A stretch of 6,839 nucleotides of DNA, taken from contig JAKEEL010000175.1 in the NCBI GenBank assembly GCA_022616595.1, positions 1 through 6,839 of the forward strand. Reading direction: 5' to 3'. Made by a program: the position numbers and the translations under genes. Source of the DNA: Methylococcaceae bacterium (GTDB lineage: Bacteria > Pseudomonadota > Gammaproteobacteria > Methylococcales > UBA1147). The notes below the pieces were generated by a model. That model was not told the origin of the DNA. It saw nothing but the letters and a program-made list of their open reading frames with translations, and ran no database searches. Positions 1 through 4,848 of the stretch are shown here, piece by piece (position 1 is the first letter of the stretch; the number at the start of each line of letters is the position of its first letter).

Positions 1-601
1 CGGCCTGCCCTCCATTGGCCCATACGAACTGCGCGGGAGTCCAGACAAAATCTCGGAGGTCTTCCGGCGGCTCGATCCGAATTTCCCGGATCTGATGCAT
101 CGGGATCCAATAGTAATTTCCATTGACGATCGCCTCGAGAATCGGTCCGAGCCGGGCATCCGCATCGGCGATCCAGAGAAAATCCCGCCCGTCGATCGTT
201 CCGGGACTTGCCGGGGCCTGTTCAAACGCCTGTTCACGCAATTCTTGAGACTGGCTGTATGCGCCCTGCGCGGATAGACGCAGCGATTCCACCACCCAGG
301 CAACCCATTGCTGCGGGTCGCCGAAGATCAATGGCGTATGTCTTCCTGTGAAAATCTCGCTGCGCAGCCCCTCGCAATGGAGCGCCTCGCGATAGGTCTG
401 CACCATCGGCCAGGTACTGACATCCATTCCCTTGATCACGTCCAGCTGGGTCAATGCGCGCTTCCATTGCCCCGTCACCGCGAGCAGCTGAAACAGAAAT
501 ACTCGATGGCGCAGGGTCGAGGGGTCGCTGCGAATCCGACCCTGCAAGGCATTCAAACAGCCGTCCAGATCGCCATCTCTCAATAATTGTTCGGCCGACA
601 T
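1..601 (-). CDS. tagJ: T6SS accessory protein TagJ (ImpE family), 3' end cut off by window edge
   Basis: The minus-strand frame starts at ATG 601-599 and stays open to base 1, giving 200 codons; family members are usually about 270-290 residues, so the C-terminal third lies outside. The N-terminus (MSAEQLLRDGDLDGCLNALQ) and the following helical repeat-like part (about residues 5-110) fit the TPR-like half of ImpE/TagJ. The segments WIADADARLGPILEAI, YYWIPMHQI and DLRDFVWTPAQFVWANGG near residues 143-200 match the family's conserved second half. A purine-rich site (GAGAAAGG) sits upstream of the ATG. In studied systems TagJ (HsiE1) binds the TssB sheath protein and has been linked to ClpV-dependent sheath recycling in the cytoplasm. 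Its place directly after hcp is the usual HSI-I-type order. A terminator lies between it and hcp, so its transcription may be reduced or separately driven. Confidence 0.93.
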   Translation of the reverse strand, partial: MSAEQLLRDGDLDGCLNALQGRIRSDPSTLRHRVFLFQLLAVTGQWKRALTQLDVIKGMDVSTWPMVQTYREALHCEGLRSEIFTGRHTPLIFGDPQQWVAWVVESLRLSAQGAYSQSQELREQAFEQAPASPGTIDGRDFLWIADADARLGPILEAIVNGNYYWIPMHQIREIRIEPPEDLRDFVWTPAQFVWANGGQA

Positions 602-627
602 AGCAGACCTTTCTCAGGATCGATTTT

Positions 628-641
628 TGTTTTGCAAAACA
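628..641. repeat. 14-base perfect palindrome upstream of tagJ
   Basis: TGTTTTGCAAAACA reads identically on both strands and ends 26 bases before the tagJ start codon. Its position in the 5' leader of tagJ would suit an operator for a dimeric regulator, or a small RNA structure. I see no convincing -35/-10 pair beside it, so the role is only a suggestion; an AT-rich palindrome of this size can also be chance. Confidence 0.4.
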
Positions 642-695
642 CCCGAATTTGTTCTTAGTGGGCCAAGTTGCCTGTAAGGGGCTTTACCGGAATCC

Positions 696-724
696 AAAAA
701 CGGGTACGGACGGCTCCGTACCCG
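696..724 (-). terminator. Rho-independent terminator after hcp
   Basis: On the minus strand CGGGTACGGA, a GCCG loop and TCCGTACCCG form a perfect 10-bp GC-rich stem, followed at once by five T residues. It starts 23 bases after the hcp stop codon and lies 95 bases before the tagJ start. This is a textbook intrinsic terminator. It would end many transcripts just after hcp and so separate abundant hcp message from the downstream tagJ section, with any read-through feeding tagJ. Confidence 0.88.
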
Positions 725-747
725 CCGCGAGCGAAAACATAAGCGGC

Positions 748-1239
748 TCAGGCTTCCGCGTTTGCTTCAATGTCATAACTGAAAATACCGGCCGAGGCGG
801 TCGCACCCTTGTCGTCCTGGGTCAGATAATCGAAGCTGACCTTCGCGAAATTCAAGGTGCAATTCTCGGTCAACCGGTCTTCGCCGCCGCTGCCGCCCGT
901 CGAGACGCTGGTAATCATACATTTTTCCATGGTGATTTCGACATACTTTTCCTGCTTTCCGCCGGCTTTGCGGACCAGCAGGACGCATTTATCGATGTGG
1001 CTCCCCAAGGCGCAATGCTTCCAGATCGCCGGGGTCGCGGAATCGATGTACTTCGTGAACGAAAGATCCTGGATATTGACTTTACCGGCTCCGCCGCCAC
1101 TGCCCATGTGAAAGGACCCTGCATTGGACTCGCCCCAGCTCCAGGCCAATACATCACAGTCTTTATTCTTGCTTTGGTCTTTATCCTTGGTTTCCCCTTT
1201 GATATTCGGTCCAAGGTTGATAAAAATATCTACGGCCAT
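748..1239 (-). CDS. hcp: Hcp (TssD), T6SS inner-tube protein
   Basis: This 163-residue protein is the standard Hcp length. Conserved segments are MAVDIFINLGPNIKGETKDK at the N-terminus, DVLAWSWG (29-36), FHMGSGGGAGKVNIQDLSFT (43-62), VRKAGGKQEKYVEITM (89-104) and the hallmark SVSTGGSGGEDRLTENCTLN (111-130). Hcp forms stacked hexameric rings that build the tube pushed out of the cell by sheath contraction; it also chaperones small effectors and is secreted without a signal peptide, consistent with none being visible. The ATG at 1239-1237 is preceded by GGAGAAA (1250-1244) at good spacing. It has five cysteines (28, 76, 85, 107, 127), which seems many for this family. It lies between tssC and tagJ with a leader of 144 bases and a strong terminator behind it, an arrangement suited to high, separately tuned expression. 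Confidence 0.97.
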   Translation of the reverse strand: MAVDIFINLGPNIKGETKDKDQSKNKDCDVLAWSWGESNAGSFHMGSGGGAGKVNIQDLSFTKYIDSATPAIWKHCALGSHIDKCVLLVRKAGGKQEKYVEITMEKCMITSVSTGGSGGEDRLTENCTLNFAKVSFDYLTQDDKGATASAGIFSYDIEANAEA

Positions 1240-1383
1240 TGTCTTTCTCCATTAAGTGAAATAAAAATACAATACTTCGTTTGCCTAGCGCCGCTGCCTT
1301 TACCCCGATCGATACTCCAAGATCAACCCGGCATCACCAAGCGAACGCTTTTCGGGGGGTCTTAAAACCTGATCTTCCAATGC
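1240..1383 (-). other. Structured hcp leader between tssC and hcp
   Basis: No gene is visible in these 144 bases. Read on the minus strand, an inverted repeat AAGATCA (1376-1370) / TGATCTT (1325-1319) encloses a smaller one, AAGCGTTCGCTT (1350-1339). The last 40 bases before hcp are AT-rich and hold the Shine-Dalgarno GGAGAAA (1250-1244) within AATGGAG. There is no GC hairpin with a T run, so tssC transcripts probably read into hcp. I found no good -35/-10 pair, although a weak hcp promoter in the AT-rich part cannot be excluded. Confidence 0.35.
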
Positions 1384-2883
1384 CTAGCCGCCTCCTTTGA
1401 CCGAAGGCAGTTTCGATACCAACCGCAACGATACGGTCAAACCTTCCAGTTGATAATGGGGGCGCAAAAAGAACTTGGACGTGTAATAGCCTGGATTGCC
1501 CTCGACTTCCTCTACGGTGACTTCAGCCCCGGCCAGCGGTTTCTTGGCTTTCGTGGTTTCACTGGAATTGACCGGATCCCCGTCCACATATTGCTTGATC
1601 CATTTGGTCAGCCAGCGTTCCATTTCGTCGCGTTCCTTGAAGGATCCGATTTTATCCCGGACGATACATTTCAGATAGTGCGCGAAGCGGCAGCTCGCAA
1701 ACAGATAGGGCAGGCGCGCCGACAGGTTCGCATTCGCGGTCGCGTCCGGATCGTCATATTCCGCGGGTTTCTGCAGGGACTGTGCGCCGATGAAGGCTGC
1801 AAAATCCGAATTCTTGCGGTGGATCAGAGGCATGAAGCCGACTTTCGCGAGTTCCGCCTCGCGCCGGTCGCTGATCGCGATTTCGGTCGGGCATTTCATG
1901 TCGATCCCGCCATCGTCGGTCGGAAAGGTATGAACCGGCAAGCCTTCGACCGCACCGCCGGATTCGATGCCGCGAATCCGGGTGCACCATCCGTACAATT
2001 TAAATGCCCGGTTGATATTCACGGCCATCGCATAGGCCGAGTTCGCCCAGGTGTACTTGGAGCTGTCCGCATTCTCGGTGACTTCTTCAAAGTCGAATTC
2101 TTCGACCGGATCGGTTTTCGAACCGTAGGGCAGCCGCGCCAGGAACCTCGGCATCGCGAGCCCGATATAGCGTGAATCTTCCGATTCGCGCAACGATTTC
2201 CAGGCCGCGTATTCGGGGGTCGAGAAAATTTTGGTCAGATCGCGCGGATTGGTCAGTTCACTCCAGGAATCCATCTGCATGACCGAAGGAGCCACCCCGG
2301 CAATGAAAGGCGAATGCGCCGCGGCCGCAACCTTGGCCATTTCGCCGAGCAGTTCGACATCCGGCGGACTGTGATCGAAATGAAAATCACCGACCAGGCA
2401 GCCATAGGGTTCGCCTCCGAACTGGCCATATTCCTCTTCATAGACCTTCTTGAAAATCGGGCTCTGATCCCAGGCGGTCCCTTTGAATTTCTTGAGGGTT
2501 TTACCGAGTTCCTTCTTGGTGATGTTCATGACCCGGATTTTCAGCATCTCATCGGTTTCGGTGTTATTGATCAGATAATGGAGCCCCCTCCAGGCTCCTT
2601 CGAGTTGCTGAAACTCTTCGTGATGCAGAACAAGATTCAACTGCTCGGTCATTTTTCTGTCGAGCTCGGCGATGATCGCCTCGATCGATCTGATCGCGTC
2701 ATCCGAAACTTTTGCGACGTCCTTGAGAACGAACTCCGCCAGGGTACCGACGGCAGTTTCGACCGCTTCTTTGGCCCGGTCCGATTTGGGCCTGAATTCT
2801 TTCTCCAGCAGGGAGGAAAACTCGCTGACTTCGAACGTGGTTTTTTCCGCTTGTAATTCAGTATTACTTTCTGCTTCTGCCAT
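1384..2883 (-). CDS. tssC: TssC (VipB), T6SS contractile sheath large subunit
   Basis: The protein is 499 residues, the usual TssC length. Typical segments are FSSLLEKEFRPKSDRAKEAV near residue 22, EEFQQLEGAWRGLHYLINNT near 90-110, YGCLVGDFHFDHSPPDVELL, AAAHSPFIAGVAPSVM, FLARLPYG, the WANSAYAMAVNINRAFKLYG block in mid-protein, and a C-terminal part ending FFLRPHYQLEGLTVSLRLVS. TssC pairs with TssB to form the cytoplasmic contractile sheath around the Hcp tube; ClpV disassembles it after firing, in some systems through the TssC N-terminus. I chose ATG 2883-2881, which has GAGGG at proper spacing. An in-frame TTG at 2901 would add six residues but has no ribosome site, and the GAGGG lies inside that extension. 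It follows tssB after a long 130-base spacer. Confidence 0.97.
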   Translation of the reverse strand: MAEAESNTELQAEKTTFEVSEFSSLLEKEFRPKSDRAKEAVETAVGTLAEFVLKDVAKVSDDAIRSIEAIIAELDRKMTEQLNLVLHHEEFQQLEGAWRGLHYLINNTETDEMLKIRVMNITKKELGKTLKKFKGTAWDQSPIFKKVYEEEYGQFGGEPYGCLVGDFHFDHSPPDVELLGEMAKVAAAAHSPFIAGVAPSVMQMDSWSELTNPRDLTKIFSTPEYAAWKSLRESEDSRYIGLAMPRFLARLPYGSKTDPVEEFDFEEVTENADSSKYTWANSAYAMAVNINRAFKLYGWCTRIRGIESGGAVEGLPVHTFPTDDGGIDMKCPTEIAISDRREAELAKVGFMPLIHRKNSDFAAFIGAQSLQKPAEYDDPDATANANLSARLPYLFASCRFAHYLKCIVRDKIGSFKERDEMERWLTKWIKQYVDGDPVNSSETTKAKKPLAGAEVTVEEVEGNPGYYTSKFFLRPHYQLEGLTVSLRLVSKLPSVKGGG

Positions 2884-2903
2884 TGTGTTACCCTCACTCA
2901 AAA

Positions 2904-2924
2904 GGAACGCCCCGAGTCCGTTCC
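2904..2924 (-). other. Hairpin in the tssB-tssC spacer, just upstream of tssC
   Basis: The 130-base spacer 2884-3013 holds no gene. On the minus strand GGAACG (2924-2919) and CGTTCC (2909-2904) are perfect inverted arms around a nine-base loop, extendable by a G-U and an A-U pair, and followed by TTTT. The hairpin ends 20 bases before the tssC ATG. It is too weak for a strong terminator but could attenuate, stop RNA decay, or affect tssC translation. A second, wider repeat ATCCGTT (2993-2987) / AACGGAT (2947-2941) lies further upstream. Two ANGGA motifs (ACGGA at 2946-2942 and 2921-2917) are present, the minimal core bound by RsmA/CsrA; this short core is common by chance. Confidence 0.4.
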
Positions 2925-3013
2925 CTGAAATTATTTATTCATCCGTTGCCGGAAAAGTTTCTCAACTCTCGATGACCAAACCATGTAACGGATCATTTCT
3001 AAAAAGTCGGATG

Positions 3014-3559
3014 TCAGGAGGTCTGTTCAGAACCGCTCGCTCCGGAGCCGCTCCCCTCGGCCGCCGCGCCCGCCTTCGGCGCCGACGCCAGCGACTGTAA
3101 CAGAGTCGGGTCGTTGATCGCCTTCGCGATCAGTTCTTCGGCTCCGGATTTTCCATCCATATAGGTGATCAGGTTCGACAACTGTTCCCTGGCCGCGAGC
3201 AACTTATCCAAACCCTCGACTTTTCTGGCCACCGCCGCAGGTGAAAAATCATCCATGCTCGCGAAAGTGATATCCACGTTCAGATTGCCTTCCCCGGTCA
3301 ATGTATTCGGAACCCGGAACGCCACGCGCGGCTTCATCGCCTTGAGCCGCTCGTCAAAATTGTCCACGTCGATCTCCAGCGCTTTTCTTTGATCGATCGG
3401 CGGGAGGGCTTCCGCCGGTTTTCCGGATAAATCGGACAGCACCCCCATTACAAACGGAATCTGAACTTTCTTTTCGGCACCGTACACTTCCACATCGTAT
3501 TCAATCTGCACCCTGGGTGCCCGATTCCGCGCGATAAATTTTTGACTGCTTTCTGCCAT
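3014..3559 (-). CDS. tssB: TssB (VipA), T6SS contractile sheath small subunit
   Basis: The 181-residue protein has the TssB hallmarks in order: RNRAPRVQIEYDVEVYGAEK (11-30), IPFVMGVLSDLSGKP (34-48), FDERLKAMKPRVAFRVPNTL near 68-87, LNVDITFASMDDFSP (93-107) and the helix ARKVEGLDKLLAAREQLSNL (111-130). The last 20 or so residues are Ala/Gly/Ser-rich and probably disordered. TssB and TssC interlock into the helical sheath whose contraction drives the Hcp tube. In TagJ-containing systems TagJ binds the TssB N-terminal region, and tagJ is indeed encoded nearby. The ATG at 3559-3557 has the strongest ribosome-binding site of the window. It follows tssA by 29 bases, so the two are surely co-transcribed. 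Confidence 0.97.
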   Translation of the reverse strand: MAESSQKFIARNRAPRVQIEYDVEVYGAEKKVQIPFVMGVLSDLSGKPAEALPPIDQRKALEIDVDNFDERLKAMKPRVAFRVPNTLTGEGNLNVDITFASMDDFSPAAVARKVEGLDKLLAAREQLSNLITYMDGKSGAEELIAKAINDPTLLQSLASAPKAGAAAEGSGSGASGSEQTS

Positions 3560-3565
3560 TTTCTG

Positions 3566-3571
3566 CCTCCT
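3566..3571 (-). promoter_or_regulatory. Strong Shine-Dalgarno of tssB
   Basis: On the minus strand AGGAGG lies six bases before the tssB ATG. It is a full consensus site, clearly stronger than that of tssA just upstream, which fits the need for many more TssB than TssA copies from one message. Confidence 0.7.
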
Positions 3572-3588
3572 GAATGAATTCGATTAGC

Positions 3589-4623
3589 TTATTCGATATC
3601 CTTACCACGAAACATCTCAATCTGTGCAACACCGTCGGGAGCGAGATCTTTCAATATTTCCATGAAATCCTTCGACACCAGATTCCGGGCCCGATTTAAA
3701 AGAATTGGAATCGGGCTCGAAGGCTCCTGTTTGCGATAATAATCACACAGCTGATCGAGCACCCGGACCACGTCCCGGGGACTCTGGATCGCACCGGTTC
3801 TTTGCGGTGCGGCCCCTCCCGCCGGAGAACCTGGAAGCGATTCGGACTCGTCGCCATCCAGTGGCGGACCTTCTCCGGTGCGCGCGCCGATTTGCTGCGA
3901 AAGAACCTGTTTCATTTCCTTGAACACCGACTCCAAGGCGGAAAAGTCGGGCGAGTCCTGCGCGCCGAGCCGCGATGTGAAAGCCTGTTCGATCTTTTGC
4001 AGTTCTTCCTGGCAGCCTTTAACCGCCTCGAATGTCGCTTTCAAACCTTCCAAATCACAATCCTTGAAAGCAGCCTCGATTTCGGTCAGACTCGCTGCTT
4101 CACTGCCTTCCGGTTTCGGTATTCTGCCGCTTGCGATCTGGAAATCGCGGAGACCGAACGCACCGATTGCACGTGATTCGACGATCGGAACCTTGTTCAG
4201 CGGCCGGATCATTCTGTCGAAGTCGCATAAACCGTTCAAGATATTGATTCGAAGCGTTGGATCGTTATCGTCGCCCGGATCCAGCCGTGGATGGACGGGT
4301 TCCCAGAACTGTTCCACTAATCCGCTGAATAGACGCAGGCAAACATGAAATCCAGGCAATCGATCCAGTTGCAATGACGCTTCGGACAGAATTTTTACGA
4401 TTCGCAAATCACGGGTTCTGCCGAGCAGGGCGATCGCCTCTTTTTTCACGGCCGGCCAGTTCGGCGGCTCCGCTTCCTTAACCGACCCGCCCATTTGTTG
4501 CTCGGGTTTGCCGAGCGCCGATGTTTCGAGCGCGGTAAAAGCAGGATCATATTCAAGATCCATCCCGCAGGGTGCATCGTCGGACAAGGCCACCAGAAAA
4601 CTGTCCAGGTCGAAGTCGCTCAT
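3589..4623 (-). CDS. tssA: TssA (ImpA family), T6SS priming/cap protein
   Basis: The 344-residue protein begins with the ImpA N-terminal domain (about residues 8-130), including SDDAPCGMDLEYDPAF (14-29), an LLGRTRDLRIVKILSEASLQ stretch (66-85) and FSGLVEQFWEPVHPRLD (99-115). A helical middle part follows, then a Gly/Pro/Ser-rich linker (about 247-275) and a C-terminal domain (279-344) with SPRDVVRVLDQLCDYYRKQE and PIPILLNRARNLVSKDFMEI. TssA binds the baseplate and membrane complex and primes or caps distal growth of tube and sheath in the cytoplasm. The short C-terminal domain and the length are like the HSI-I TssA1 type. The ATG at 4623-4621 is retained because the next in-frame Met (residue 21) would cut the conserved PCG motif, yet no clear Shine-Dalgarno precedes it. 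It is first in the tssA-B-C-hcp run, after a 225-base spacer. Confidence 0.95.
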   Translation of the reverse strand: MSDFDLDSFLVALSDDAPCGMDLEYDPAFTALETSALGKPEQQMGGSVKEAEPPNWPAVKKEAIALLGRTRDLRIVKILSEASLQLDRLPGFHVCLRLFSGLVEQFWEPVHPRLDPGDDNDPTLRINILNGLCDFDRMIRPLNKVPIVESRAIGAFGLRDFQIASGRIPKPEGSEAASLTEIEAAFKDCDLEGLKATFEAVKGCQEELQKIEQAFTSRLGAQDSPDFSALESVFKEMKQVLSQQIGARTGEGPPLDGDESESLPGSPAGGAAPQRTGAIQSPRDVVRVLDQLCDYYRKQEPSSPIPILLNRARNLVSKDFMEILKDLAPDGVAQIEMFRGKDIE

Positions 4624-4665
4624 AAGCTGTCGTAAAAATTCCGAAATCCAAAGACCGGCGCAATG

Positions 4666-4674
4666 ATTTTATCA
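4666..4674 (-). promoter_or_regulatory. Candidate extended -10 promoter of tssA
   Basis: On the minus strand TGATAAAAT gives an extended -10 (TGn) plus TAAAAT, five of six to TATAAT, 42 bases before the tssA ATG. No recognisable -35 lies 16-18 bases upstream, which extended -10 promoters can tolerate. It would give a leader of roughly 35 bases. It competes with the candidate at 4710-4739; neither is proven. Confidence 0.35.
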
Positions 4675-4709
4675 GAACCATGCTTTGCAGACTCGCACAA
4701 TTCATGTCG

Positions 4710-4739
4710 ACCGTAAAAAACACTTGGAGTCCCTGTCAA
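4710..4739 (-). promoter_or_regulatory. Candidate sigma-70 promoter of tssA with perfect -35
   Basis: On the minus strand a perfect TTGACA (4739-4734) is followed after 18 bases by TACGGT (4715-4710), which keeps the three most conserved -10 positions (T1, A2, T6) but matches only three of six. The spacer is one base longer than ideal. Transcription would start near 4703, about 80 bases before tssA. No sigma-54 type GG-N10-GC site was found in the spacer. Confidence 0.3.
4730..4736 (-). promoter_or_regulatory. Candidate RsmA/CsrA binding motif (second site)
   Basis: ACAGGGA on the minus strand matches the ACARGGA core of the RsmA/CsrA consensus exactly. It lies 107 bases before the tssA ATG and is not in an obvious hairpin. 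It overlaps the candidate TTGACA box, so it can act in RNA only if transcripts start further upstream or read through from tagF-pppA. Confidence 0.35.
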
Positions 4740-4770
4740 CGGTTCCTGTCCGGAAAAAACTATCCTACCG

Positions 4771-4793
4771 ACTTGAATTCCTTGTCTTCAAGT
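4771..4793 (-). promoter_or_regulatory. Hairpin with ACAAGGA in its loop, candidate RsmA/CsrA site
   Basis: On the minus strand ACTTGAA (4793-4787) and TTCAAGT (4777-4771) form a perfect seven-bp stem. The nine-base loop GACAAGGAA contains ACAAGGA, an exact match to the ACARGGA core of the RsmA/CsrA consensus, and GGA displayed in a hairpin loop is the preferred form of such sites. It lies in the 225-base spacer upstream of tssA. Rsm control of T6SS messages is established in Pseudomonas; for this organism it is inference. Confidence 0.45.
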
Positions 4794-4848
4794 ATCTTTC
4801 GACACAATTTCCGGGAATACCCACTGGACAAGGTGCTGGTTTACTCCT

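Noticed and set aside
649..1365. 238-codon plus-strand frame across hcp
   Set aside because: It is antisense to hcp, whose protein is an unmistakable family member; the plus-strand translation resembles no known protein and runs through the terminator hairpin.
1450..2175. 241-codon plus-strand frame inside tssC
   Set aside because: It mirrors the tssC coding frame; its composition is that expected of a complement of a GC-rich gene, and no ribosome site or domain is visible.
2314..2856. 180-codon plus-strand frame inside tssC
   Set aside because: Antisense shadow of the tssC 5' half, with no recognisable domain or start signal.
2884..2901. Upstream TTG start for tssC adding six residues
   Set aside because: No Shine-Dalgarno precedes the TTG, while GAGGG sits at proper spacing before the ATG at 2883.
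4748..4793. Hairpin plus T6 run after tagF-pppA as an intrinsic terminator
   Set aside because: About eleven bases separate the stem (4771-4793) from the T run, and the stem is AT-rich; intrinsic terminators need the T run directly after a GC-rich stem.
4624..4848. Sigma-54 (GG-N10-GC) promoter upstream of tssA, as found in some T6SS clusters
   Set aside because: No GG and GC pair with correct spacing and flanking bases was found on the minus strand of this spacer.
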